From positions 5,394,001-5,458,000 of the forward strand of contig NZ_CP107836.1 of the NCBI RefSeq assembly GCF_036346615.1: a DNA stretch of 64,000 bases, given 5' to 3'. Source of the stretch: Streptomyces sp. NBC_00523 (GTDB lineage: Bacteria; Actinomycetota; Actinomycetes; Streptomycetales; Streptomycetaceae). The notes beneath the pieces were generated by a model that made no database searches, was not told the origin of the DNA, and was given only the letters and a program-made list of their open reading frames with translations. The translations under genes and the position numbers were made by a program. The stretch's first letter is position 1. Every line of letters starts with the position of its first letter. Below are positions 42,297 through 50,368 of this stretch, piece by piece.

Positions 42297-43492
42297 CTCC
42301 CCACCTCCACCGAGGGCGTTACCGGCACGAGGGGGAGCGTGACGTCGACCCGGAATCCCCGTCCGCCCGGCCCCGGACCGGTACGGGCGCTGCCGCCGTG
42401 CGCCGCCGCCCGCTCCCGGATGCCGATCAGGCCGTGCCCGGTGCCCGTGCCCCCGCCGCGGCCGTCGTCGGTCACCGAGACGGTCAGGCCGCTCTCCCCG
42501 TACGCCAGCAGGACGGCGGCCTCGGAGGCGGCGGCGTGCTTGACCGTGTTGGTCAGGGCCTCCTGCACGATCCGGTACACGGCGCTGTCGGTGTCCCGGG
42601 GCAGCGGGCGCTCCGGACCGGTCACCGTGAGGGTCACCGCCAGGCCGCTGGCGCGTACGCGCTCCACCAGCGCCGGGAGTTCGGACAGGGCCGGCTGCGG
42701 GGAGCGGGGCGCGCCGGGCCCCTGCTCGCTCTCGCGCAGCACGCCGAGCATCCGGCGCAGCTGGACCATCGCGTCCCTGCCGGTCTCCGAGATCGCGTCG
42801 AACGCCGCCTCCGCCCGCTCCGGAGCCGTACGGACCGCCACCGGGCCCGCCTCCGCCTGCACGATCATCAGGCTCCCCGCGTGCGACAGGATGTCGTGCA
42901 TCTCCCGGGCGATCCTGGCCCGTTCCCGGGTCGCCGCCTGCTCGGCCTCGATCCGGCGGGTGACCTCCAGCTGCCGCGCCCGGTCCTCGACGGCCCTGGT
43001 GTACGCCTGGCGGGTGTCCGTGAACCGGCCGAACCCGTACGCCGCCGTGAACACCATCAGCGAGAAGACCAGCTCCCTGGCCTCGCCCGTGTTGAACGCG
43101 ACCGAGGGGAAGACGATCGCCAGGGTCAGCGCCCCGCAGAGCCGGCGGGCCCGTGCCGGGGCGTAGGCGGCGACGCTGTAGAGGGCGACCAGACCGGTGT
43201 ACGGCAGGGTCTGCCCCGGCCCGTCGGCGGCCAGCCCGTACAGGCCCTGCGCCGCCACCACCGCCAGCAGCACCCGCACCGGGGCCCGGCGCCGCCACAG
43301 CAGCGGAAGCACGGTCAGGGTGGTCAGCAGATACGCGGACAGCGTCGCGGGTTCGAGGCGGGGGTCGCGGGGCAGCACCCAGGGCACCGACACCGCCGCC
43401 TGCACCAGCAGGACCACGCCGATGTCGGTCACCCGGGGACCCGGACCGCCGGTCTCCCGCATCCGGCGCCAGACCGTGCGGGGGCTTGTCAC
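42293..43492 (-). CDS. Two-component sensor histidine kinase (NarL partner class)
   Basis: A 399-residue kinase. Four or five membrane segments occupy residues 22-150; the HisKA_3 dimerisation box has the phosphorylated H199 in REMHDILSHAG; the ATPase domain has QEALTNTVKHA and DDGRGGG. No extracellular sensor domain of size is present, so the signal is likely sensed in the membrane. The GTG at 43492 overlaps the phosphodiesterase stop as GTGA. The open frame extends upstream to 43615 but lies inside the neighbouring gene. Confidence 0.93.
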   Translation of the reverse strand: MTSPRTVWRRMRETGGPGPRVTDIGVVLLVQAAVSVPWVLPRDPRLEPATLSAYLLTTLTVLPLLWRRRAPVRVLLAVVAAQGLYGLAADGPGQTLPYTGLVALYSVAAYAPARARRLCGALTLAIVFPSVAFNTGEARELVFSLMVFTAAYGFGRFTDTRQAYTRAVEDRARQLEVTRRIEAEQAATRERARIAREMHDILSHAGSLMIVQAEAGPVAVRTAPERAEAAFDAISETGRDAMVQLRRMLGVLRESEQGPGAPRSPQPALSELPALVERVRASGLAVTLTVTGPERPLPRDTDSAVYRIVQEALTNTVKHAAASEAAVLLAYGESGLTVSVTDDGRGGGTGTGHGLIGIRERAAAHGGSARTGPGPGGRGFRVDVTLPLVPVTPSVEVGS

Positions 43493-44199
43493 GGTCTCCG
43501 CCCGGCTCCGTGCCGGTCGATCAGCTTGCGGAGCACGTCGATCCGGTTGGTGGTGACGGAGTCCACGCCGTACGCGAGCAGCCGGCGCATCGTCCGGCCG
43601 GTGTCGGCGGTCCACGCCGAGACCAGCAGCCCGTCGCGGTGATTGCGGTCCGTCAGCTCCCGGCTGACCAGCCCGAACCGGTAGTTCAGCCAGCGCGGCC
43701 GGACCGCGTCGAGCAGCGCCGCACGCGGGGGAGCGAGCGTCGTCCAGGTCATCGCGATCTCGGCCGACGGGTCGGCCGCCCGCACCCGCAGCATCGCCTC
43801 GGGCCCCGCGCAGTAGTACACGCGCTCACCGGCCCCGCACTCCCGCACCACGCCCACCGTGCGCTTCACCGAATCCGGCGTGGAGCCCGGCAGATCGATC
43901 ATCACGCGGTGCGCGCCGACGGCCGGCAGCGCCTCGCGCAGCGTCGGCACCCCGCCCGCCGTCAGCTCGGTCAGCTCCTGGTGGCTGAGCCGGTCCAGCC
44001 GCAGGTCATGACCCCACAGCCGGTCCAGCGTGGCGTCGTGCAGCAGGACCGGCACCCCGTCCCGGGTGACCCGGACGTCGATCTCCACCGCGTCCGCCCC
44101 GCGTTCGAGCGCGGAGCGGATCGAGGCGAGGGTGTTCTCGCGGGCACGGTACGGATCGCCGCGATGCGCGACGGCGGTGACAGGCGTGGGCGTGGGCAT
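43489..44199 (-). CDS. Glycerophosphodiester phosphodiesterase
   Basis: A 236-residue GDPD-family enzyme that splits glycerophosphodiesters into glycerol-3-phosphate and an alcohol. It has AHRGD near 12, the ARENTL acidic site near 20, EIDVRVTRDG near 40 and LLHD near 52, the conserved metal and catalytic residues. No signal peptide is present, so it acts in the cytoplasm. It starts 24 bases after the deaminase gene and overlaps the kinase gene, so it may share a transcript with both. Confidence 0.92.
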   Translation of the reverse strand: MPTPTPVTAVAHRGDPYRARENTLASIRSALERGADAVEIDVRVTRDGVPVLLHDATLDRLWGHDLRLDRLSHQELTELTAGGVPTLREALPAVGAHRVMIDLPGSTPDSVKRTVGVVRECGAGERVYYCAGPEAMLRVRAADPSAEIAMTWTTLAPPRAALLDAVRPRWLNYRFGLVSRELTDRNHRDGLLVSAWTADTGRTMRRLLAYGVDSVTTNRIDVLRKLIDRHGAGRRP

Positions 44200-44223
44200 G
44201 GGGCCATTGTCACCGCCGGTGCG

Positions 44224-45258
44224 TCAGCGTCCGGCGCGGGTCAGCCAGTTGGCGGTGTACGTGTCGATCTCGTCGGACAGCGTCCGCTTGCCGGCCGGGT
44301 CCAGGAAGGACGCCTCGACGGCGTTCTTCGCGAGCGCGGCCAGGCCGTGCTCGTCCAGGCCGAGGATGCGGGCGGCCACCGCGTACTCGTTGTTGAGGTC
44401 GGTGCCGAACATGGGCGGGTCGTCGCTGTTGATCGTGACCAGCACCCCGGCCTGGACCATCTCGCGGACCGGGTGCTGCTCGATGTCCTTCACCGCCCGG
44501 GTCGCGATGTTGGACGTGGGGCAGACCTCCAGGGCGATGCGCCGCTCGGCGAGGTGGTCGAGCAGCTTCGGGTCGGCGACCGAGCTGGTGCCGTGGCCGA
44601 TGCGCTCGGCGCGCAGCTCGGTCAGCGCGTCCCAGACGGTCTGCGGGCCCGTGGTCTCCCCGGCGTGCGGCACCGAGTGCAGGCCCTCGGCGATGGCGCG
44701 GTCGAAGTAGGGCTTGAACTGCGGACGGTCCACACCGATCTCCGGGCCGCCGAGGCCGAACGACACCAGCCCCTCGGGCCGCAGGTCCACCGCGAGCCGG
44801 GTGGTCTCCTCGGCGGCCGCAAGACCGGCCTCGCCGGGGATGTCGAAGCACCAGCGCAGCACGACGCCGAGCTCCCGCTCGGCCGCCTTGCGGGCGTCCT
44901 CGATCGCCTCCATGAACCCCTGCTCGGGAATGCCGCGCCGGGTCGAGGAGAACGGGGTGACCGTCAGCTCCGCGTACCGGATGTTCTGCCGGGCCATGTC
45001 ACGGGCGACCTCGTACGTCAGCAGCCGGACGTCCTCCGGGGTGCGGATCAGGTCCACGACCGACAGGTAGACGTCGATGAAGTGGGCGAAGTCGGTGAAG
45101 GTGAAATAGTCGGCCAGCGCCTCGGGGGCGGTGGGGACCTTGGAGTCGGGGTGGTGCGCGGCCAGCTCCGCGACGATGCGGGGGGAGGCCGAACCGACGT
45201 GGTGGACATGGAGCTCGGCCTTGGGCAGCCCCGCGATGAAGGGGTGCAGGTCGGTCAT
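44224..45258 (-). CDS. COG1816 deaminase, likely 6-aminodeoxyfutalosine deaminase
   Basis: A 344-residue metal-dependent deaminase of the adenosine deaminase superfamily. It has the metal site HVHH (residues 17-20), PHAGE near 214, GHGTS near 235 and SDDPPMFG near 292. Its AELHVHHVGSASP start differs from the HxHLDG of true adenosine deaminases. A Streptomyces avermitilis member of this group is reported to act on 6-aminodeoxyfutalosine in menaquinone synthesis; that identification is from memory. Routine annotation as adenosine deaminase would therefore be misleading. The ATG at 45258 follows GGAGGCCCCGATG context. Confidence 0.82.
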   Translation of the reverse strand: MTDLHPFIAGLPKAELHVHHVGSASPRIVAELAAHHPDSKVPTAPEALADYFTFTDFAHFIDVYLSVVDLIRTPEDVRLLTYEVARDMARQNIRYAELTVTPFSSTRRGIPEQGFMEAIEDARKAAERELGVVLRWCFDIPGEAGLAAAEETTRLAVDLRPEGLVSFGLGGPEIGVDRPQFKPYFDRAIAEGLHSVPHAGETTGPQTVWDALTELRAERIGHGTSSVADPKLLDHLAERRIALEVCPTSNIATRAVKDIEQHPVREMVQAGVLVTINSDDPPMFGTDLNNEYAVAARILGLDEHGLAALAKNAVEASFLDPAGKRTLSDEIDTYTANWLTRAGR

Positions 45259-45375
45259 CGGGGCCTCCGTGGGCGTGGAGTGTGACGGGCCCCGGTCAGG
45301 GGGCGACCGGGGCGGGGGACGGGAGTCATCGTAGGACGGGCCCGTAGCATGACCGCATCACGATGGGGGAGGCCC

Positions 45376-46323
45376 ATGTCAGACAACACAGATCAGCCTG
45401 CGGACGGGGCCGCACCGATCGATCCCTGGGCACCGCCGGAGCGGCGCACCCCGGCCGCTCCGGGCAGCCCCGAGCCCTCGGACAGCCCGGCGCCCCGCGT
45501 GCCCCTGGACAAGAAGCCCGGCGCCGGGACCCCCGGCGCCGACGCCCCGGCCGACGCCATACCCGGAGACGGCATATCCGGGGCCCCGCGCCCGCCCGCC
45601 GTGCACGACCAGCAGACGGTCACCTCCATGCCGGGTATCGGCACCGGACCGGTCCCGCCCACCGGATTCGGCACGCCGCAGACCGGGCCCGCCGCATGGG
45701 CGGCGCCCGGAACCCCCGGGGCCGTGCCCCCGCCGCCCGTCGGGCCGAACGGCCCCGGCCAGGCCGGACCGCCGCCCCAGGACGGCTTCCCGGGCGCCCA
45801 GGCGCAGGACGGCTACCCCGGCACCCCGCCGCAGTACGGCTATCCCGGCCCGCAGGCCCCGGGATACGGCTACCCCGGCGCCCAGCCCCCGCAGTTCGGC
45901 TACCCCGCCGGGCAGGCGCCGCAGTACGGCTACCCGGGCTACGGAAACCCGTGGGGCGGACCGGCGCCCGCCAACGGGATGGGCATCGCCGCCCTGGTGC
46001 TCGGCATCATCGCGACGGCCGGATTCTGCATGTACGGCCTGGGCATCGTCCTCGGCATCCTCGCGCTGATCTTCGGCATCATCGGCCGCGGCCGCGCCCA
46101 GCGGGGCGAGGCCGACAACGGGGGCGTGGCACTGGCCGGGATCATCCTCGGCTCCATCGGGATCGTCGTCAGCGCGGCCTTCCTCGGCCTCTTCATCTGG
46201 CTCGTGACCAACGACGAGTTCGATGACGAGGACAGCGGGTCCGACTACGAGCCCGCGCCCGTCTCGCTCGTCGCCGAGGCGCGCGAGCTCCCGCCGCTGG
46301 GCCACTTCTCCGTACGGGCCTGA
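45376..46323 (+). CDS. Proline/glycine-rich membrane protein (DUF4190)
   Basis: A 315-residue protein. The first 205 residues are disordered, Pro/Gly/Gln/Tyr-rich, with recurring QYGYPG and DGYPG units from about 130 to 200. Two membrane segments (about 212-245 and 258-285) form the DUF4190 domain, followed by an acidic tail. The role is unknown. The ATG at 45376 has GGGGAGG upstream. It is divergent from the deaminase gene. Confidence 0.88.
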   Translation: MSDNTDQPADGAAPIDPWAPPERRTPAAPGSPEPSDSPAPRVPLDKKPGAGTPGADAPADAIPGDGISGAPRPPAVHDQQTVTSMPGIGTGPVPPTGFGTPQTGPAAWAAPGTPGAVPPPPVGPNGPGQAGPPPQDGFPGAQAQDGYPGTPPQYGYPGPQAPGYGYPGAQPPQFGYPAGQAPQYGYPGYGNPWGGPAPANGMGIAALVLGIIATAGFCMYGLGIVLGILALIFGIIGRGRAQRGEADNGGVALAGIILGSIGIVVSAAFLGLFIWLVTNDEFDDEDSGSDYEPAPVSLVAEARELPPLGHFSVRA

Positions 46324-46338
46324 GCGCACCGGCACCCC

Positions 46339-46377
46339 GGCTCGCGGGGCGACGGGAGACACCTCCGCCCGCGAGCC
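46339..46377. terminator. Hairpin between the DUF4190 and NADAR genes
   Basis: GGCTCGCGGG (46339-46348) pairs exactly with CCCGCGAGCC (46368-46377). It lies between two convergent genes and can serve both. Confidence 0.75.
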
Positions 46378-46380
46378 GCC

Positions 46381-46944
46381 TCACACGGCCTGGGCCCGCA
46401 GCTCCTCCCGGGCCGCCATCAGCGCGAACCCCAGCAGATTGAGCCCGCGCCACTCCGCCGGGTCCTCGGCGCGCGGGTCGTCCGCCGCGAGCCCGATGCC
46501 CCAGATGCGGTCCATGGGGCTCGCCTCCACCAGCACCCGGTCACCGGTGCGCAGCAGGAACGCGCCGAGCTCCGGGTCCTGGCCGAACTTGTGCACGCTG
46601 CCCGCCACCACCAGGCCGTACCGCTCCCGCTTCCAGACGGCGTCATCGAAGCCCCGGACCAGCCGGCCGACCTTCTTCGCCTCGGCCGGGGTCTTCGCCG
46701 CCACCGCCCGCTCCGCCGCCTCCGCGTCGCCGAACAGCCGGGCCTTGCCGGCCATCATCCAGTGCTCCGCCGACGCGTACGTCACCCCGTCGACCGTGAA
46801 CGGTGAGGGCCACCACTGACTGAGGCAGCTCGCGCCGATGGAGCCGTCCGGGCGCGGCCGGTGCCCCCAGAAGTGCAGGTACTTCACCTTCTCGCCGCGG
46901 CCGGCCAGCTCGACGAGGTCTTCGATACTGCGCACGTCCCCCAT
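46381..46944 (-). CDS. NADAR/YbiA-family protein (DUF1768)
   Basis: A 187-residue member of the NADAR family. FWGHRP near 28, SQWWPSPF near 45, SAEHWMMAGKARLFGD near 60 and WGIGLAADD near 155 are its conserved blocks. Family members are linked to ADP-ribose or riboflavin-intermediate metabolism. The ATG at 46944 has GGAG ten bases upstream; the ATG at 46953 is only one base from it. The open frame continues to 47034 without family similarity. Confidence 0.88.
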   Translation of the reverse strand: MGDVRSIEDLVELAGRGEKVKYLHFWGHRPRPDGSIGASCLSQWWPSPFTVDGVTYASAEHWMMAGKARLFGDAEAAERAVAAKTPAEAKKVGRLVRGFDDAVWKRERYGLVVAGSVHKFGQDPELGAFLLRTGDRVLVEASPMDRIWGIGLAADDPRAEDPAEWRGLNLLGFALMAAREELRAQAV

Positions 46945-47111
46945 GTGTTCCATGCTCCGGAGTCTGCCACCCGCCACTGACAACGGTCCGGCGTGACCCA
47001 GATCACTACCAATGAGTAGCCGAACCCGCGTCATGGATCGCCGCCGACCCGCTCTCTCCCGTGAACGCGCCCGCCGTCCGGCCGGCGCGACACGGACTAC
47101 GGAGGCGGGCC

Positions 47112-47570
47112 ATGAAGGGCTCGAAGGTCAGGGCAGCGGTCGAGTGGCTGGCGTCGGCGGCGCCCGACCCGGTCGCCTGCCGGTGGGACTGGGAGCGCGA
47201 TCCGCGGGGGATCGCGCTCCTGCCCGCCGGCCGGCGCTGGGACGTACTGATCCTGCCGGGGGAGCTGGGCTATCCCACGCTCGACGTGCTCACCCGGCTC
47301 GTCGACCGGCCGGGACCGGTCCTCGCGGACTTCGGCGAGTCCCGGATGGGGTTCTTCGTCCCGCCGGGCACCGTCGCCCGCTGGGTCGGCACCGGCATCC
47401 GGGGGGCCGGGAGCGGCACCTGGATCGTCGTCCCGCACCCGGGCCGGCCGGCCGGAAAGGTGCGCTGGCTCGTCCCGCCCGACGGCTCGGGCACCCTCAC
47501 CGACGCCACGCTCCTGGAGCTCGCGATGCACGAGGCGGCGGCGGGCCCCGCAGGCGGCGAGGGGGTCTGA
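47112..47570 (+). CDS. Conserved hypothetical protein
   Basis: A 152-residue soluble protein. It has an alternating hydrophobic pattern (KVRAAVEWLASAAPDP, RWDVLILPGEL, GPVLADFGESRMGFFVPPG) and ends in a Gly/Ala-rich stretch. I recognise it as a Streptomyces protein type but cannot give a function. The ATG at 47112 has GGAGG nine bases upstream. The gene lies just before the chitinase promoter on the same strand. Confidence 0.75.
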   Translation: MKGSKVRAAVEWLASAAPDPVACRWDWERDPRGIALLPAGRRWDVLILPGELGYPTLDVLTRLVDRPGPVLADFGESRMGFFVPPGTVARWVGTGIRGAGSGTWIVVPHPGRPAGKVRWLVPPDGSGTLTDATLLELAMHEAAAGPAGGEGV

Positions 47571-47584
47571 CCCTGCCAGAGGTC

Positions 47585-47613
47585 TTGACAACCCGATTGG
47601 TCTGGACCATGTT
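47585..47613 (+). promoter_or_regulatory. Chitinase promoter with DasR (dre) operator
   Basis: TTGACA at 47585-47590 is a consensus -35; CATGTT at 47608-47613 is the candidate -10 after 17 bases. Between them TGGTCTGGACCA (47598-47609) is a near-perfect dre site, the palindrome bound by the N-acetylglucosamine-responsive repressor DasR in Streptomyces. Its position would block RNA polymerase until glucosamine phosphates relieve DasR. Confidence 0.8.
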
Positions 47614-47670
47614 GTGCGCGCCGCATCAATTCCCCGCGCCGCACCAATTCCCCCCTGTACGGAGGCCGTT

Positions 47671-49494
47671 GTGGAACGCACAAGACCCCCCGCCCGCCTG
47701 ACCGGACTTGTGGCCGCCTTCTCGGCCGCCCTGCTCGCCGCAGGCGGTCTCGCCGCCTCGGCGCCCACCGCCGCCGCGGCCGACGCCGAGCTGGCGGGCA
47801 ACGGCACCTTCGAGGCCGGGCTGTCCGGCTGGAACTGCTCCGGCGGCAGCGGAGCGGTCGTCAGCACCCCCGTACACGGCGGGACTTCGGCGCTGAAGGC
47901 CACCCCGGCCGGCAGCGACAACGCGCAGTGCTCCCAGTCCGTGAAGGTCAAGCCCGGCTCCACGTACACGCTGAGCGCCTGGGTGCAGGGCAGTTACGTC
48001 TACCTCGGCGCCTCGGGCACCGGCACGACGGACGTCTCCACCTGGACGCAGTCCGCCCCCGGCTGGCAGAAGCTCACGACCACCTTCACGACCGGGCCCT
48101 CCACCACCTCGGTCAGCATCTACACGCACGGCTGGTACGGCACCCCGGCCTACTACGCCGACGACATCAGCCTCGTCGGCCCGGGCGGCGACCCGGTCGT
48201 GCTGCCCTCCGCCCCCACGGCCCTCAAGGCCGGTACGGTCACCTCCTCCTCGGTCGCCCTGTCCTGGACGGGCTCCTCCGGGGCCACCGGCTACAACGTC
48301 TACCAGGGCGGCACCAAGGTCCAGAGCGTCACCGGGACCTCGGCCACCGTGACCGGACTCAGCGCCTCCACCGCGTACAGCTTCCAGGTCAGCGCCGTCA
48401 ACGAGGCGGGCGAGTCCGCCAAGTCGGCCGCGGTCGCGGCGACCACCGGCAAGGGCAGCGAGGGCGGTACCGGTACCCAGCTGCCGGCCCACGCGCTCGT
48501 CGGCTATCTGCACGCCAGCTTCGCCAACGGCTCCGGCTACACGCGCATGGCGGACGTGCCCGACTCCTGGGACGTCATCGACCTGGCCTTCGGCGAGCCG
48601 ACCTCCGTCACCTCGGGGGACATCCGCTTCAAGCTCTGCCCGGTCACCGAGTGCCCGAACGTCGAGTCGGAGGCCGAGTTCAAGGCGGCCATCAAGGCCA
48701 AGCAGGCCGCAGGCAAGAAGGTCCTGATCTCCATCGGCGGCCAGAACGGCCAGGTGCAGCTCGCCACCACCGCCGCCCGTGACACGTTCGTCTCCTCGGT
48801 CAGCAAGATCATCGACGAGTACGGCCTCGACGGTCTGGACATCGACTTCGAGGGCCACTCGCTCTCGCTGAACACCGGGGACACCGACTTCCGGAACCCC
48901 ACCACCCCGGTGATCGTCAACCTGATCTCGGCGGTGAAGACCCTCAAGGCCAAGTACGGCGAGAAGTTCGTCCTCACCATGGCCCCGGAGACCTTCTTCG
49001 TGCAGCTCGGGTACCAGTACTACGGCTCCGGTCCCTGGGGCGGCCAGGACCCGCGCGCCGGTGCCTACCTGCCGGTGATCCACGCGCTGCGCGACGACCT
49101 CACCCTGCTGCACGTCCAGGACTACAACTCGGGCTCCATCATGGGTCTGGACAACCAGTACCACTCCATGGGCGGCGCCGACTTCCACATCGCGATGACC
49201 GACATGCTGATGGCCGGCTTCCCCGTCGCCGGTGACCAGACGAAGGTCTTCCCCGGCCTGCGGCCCGACCAGATCGCGATCGGCCTCCCGGCCTCCACGC
49301 AGGCGGGCAACGGACACACCTCGCCCGCCGAGGTCACCAAGGCGCTCAACTGCCTCACCAAGAAGACCGACTGCGGCTCCTACGCCACCCACGGCACCTG
49401 GTCGGGCCTGCGCGGCCTGATGACCTGGTCCGTCAACTGGGACCGCTTCAACAACTGGGAGTTCTCGAAGAACTTCGACGCCTACTTCGGCTGA
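47671..49494 (+). CDS. Secreted GH18 chitinase with carbohydrate-binding and FnIII domains
   Basis: A 607-residue exported enzyme that breaks chitin. It has a signal peptide (residues 1 to about 36, ending TAAAADA), a carbohydrate-binding jelly-roll domain (about 40-172), a fibronectin III domain (about 178-262), a Gly/Thr linker, and a GH18 barrel with DGLDIDFEG, whose proton donor is E394. The GTG at 47671 follows GGAGG. A DasR-type operator and -35 box lie 60-85 bases upstream. The PAP2 gene overlaps its 3' end by 47 bases on the other strand. Confidence 0.96.
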   Translation: MERTRPPARLTGLVAAFSAALLAAGGLAASAPTAAAADAELAGNGTFEAGLSGWNCSGGSGAVVSTPVHGGTSALKATPAGSDNAQCSQSVKVKPGSTYTLSAWVQGSYVYLGASGTGTTDVSTWTQSAPGWQKLTTTFTTGPSTTSVSIYTHGWYGTPAYYADDISLVGPGGDPVVLPSAPTALKAGTVTSSSVALSWTGSSGATGYNVYQGGTKVQSVTGTSATVTGLSASTAYSFQVSAVNEAGESAKSAAVAATTGKGSEGGTGTQLPAHALVGYLHASFANGSGYTRMADVPDSWDVIDLAFGEPTSVTSGDIRFKLCPVTECPNVESEAEFKAAIKAKQAAGKKVLISIGGQNGQVQLATTAARDTFVSSVSKIIDEYGLDGLDIDFEGHSLSLNTGDTDFRNPTTPVIVNLISAVKTLKAKYGEKFVLTMAPETFFVQLGYQYYGSGPWGGQDPRAGAYLPVIHALRDDLTLLHVQDYNSGSIMGLDNQYHSMGGADFHIAMTDMLMAGFPVAGDQTKVFPGLRPDQIAIGLPASTQAGNGHTSPAEVTKALNCLTKKTDCGSYATHGTWSGLRGLMTWSVNWDRFNNWEFSKNFDAYFG

Positions 49495-50032
49495 GCACCC
49501 CGTACAACAGCAGGAGCAGCAGCCCGCACAGGAACCAGCTGCCCAGCACATCCAGCGGCCAGTGATAGCCGCGGAGCACCAGACCGATGCCCGTCATCGC
49601 CGTCAGCAGGACGGCGATGACGGGCATCATCCATCTGCGCCGCCCCCGCCCGGCGAGCAGCAGCGCCGAAGCCCCGTACGCCACCGCCGCCGTCGCCGCG
49701 TGCCCCGACGGGTAGTAGCCGGTGGCCTCCGTCAGCGGCCCGGGCCGGGCGATCCAGTCCTTCAGCGGTACGACGAGCAGGGGCACCGCAGCCATCGCGA
49801 GGGCCGCGGCCAGAGCCTCCCGGCGCCGCCCGCGCAGCACCGACCAGCCGAGCGCACAGGCCAGCACCGGAAGGGCGACCTGCATGTTGCCGAGATCGGC
49901 GAGGAATTCGGTGAGCCACCGGGGGCCGTGGCCGACGAGGGCACGCCCGGCCCGCTCGTCGAGGCCGCGCAGCGGGCCGTCGGCGGCGATCTGCCAGGTG
50001 ATCAGCGCGAAGAGGGCCGACAGGCCCGACAC
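49448..50032 (-). CDS. PAP2-family membrane phosphatase
   Basis: A membrane phosphatase whose three active-site motifs are visible: KDWIARPGP, YPSGHA and RGYHWPLDVLGSW. About five membrane segments. Substrates in this family include lipid phosphates and undecaprenyl pyrophosphate. The 5' end is uncertain. The frame is open to 50356, but that part has weak codon bias and an intrinsic terminator at 50041-50090, so I place the start at GTG 50032. A first membrane helix that begins with the FFFSLV just before it argues for a longer protein or a frameshift in the seven-G run at 50067-50073. Confidence 0.65.
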   Translation of the reverse strand: MSGLSALFALITWQIAADGPLRGLDERAGRALVGHGPRWLTEFLADLGNMQVALPVLACALGWSVLRGRRREALAAALAMAAVPLLVVPLKDWIARPGPLTEATGYYPSGHAATAAVAYGASALLLAGRGRRRWMMPVIAVLLTAMTGIGLVLRGYHWPLDVLGSWFLCGLLLLLLYGVLSRSRRRSSSRTPSC

Positions 50033-50368
50033 CAGGGAGAAGAAAAAAGCCGTCCGCCCCGGAACTGGGGGGGTTGTTCCGGAGCGGACGAGTGGACCGG
50101 TTTGCCGCGCGCCCCGGGGGGTGTGGGGCGGGCGGCCATCCGATCGGTGAGGAGTTCCGGAGCGTGATGCCCCAGTGGTGTGCGCGAAAGCACGCCCGGG
50201 ACGGTGCCGAGGAAGCTCCGACCCGGATTCACCCGCAGTCCCCTGCGGGCGGGGTGTTTCTCTCATCTGCGGAAACCGTACGTCAGGGGAGGGGGGACCG
50301 ATAGCGGGTACGGTATCCCGCCATCGGCCCCCCACCTTTTCTTCACAGGCCCGCACGCGATCCGGGGA
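50033..50368. other. Gap between PAP2 and gabT
   Basis: This 336-base stretch holds the minus-strand terminator at 50041-50090 and otherwise only open frames with weak third-position bias. I see no gene. Confidence 0.5.
50041..50090 (-). terminator. Intrinsic terminator with T-tract downstream of gabT
   Basis: On the minus strand a 15-bp stem with one mismatch (arms 50076-50090 and 50051-50065) is followed by GC and six T (50043-50048). Textbook hairpin-plus-T terminators are uncommon in Streptomyces. It lies about 280 bases past the gabT stop. Confidence 0.85.

Noticed and set aside
42293..43615. An extended sensor kinase start at 43615
   Set aside because: The additional 41 codons lie within the phosphodiesterase gene; the GTG at 43492 overlaps its stop in the usual GTGA form.
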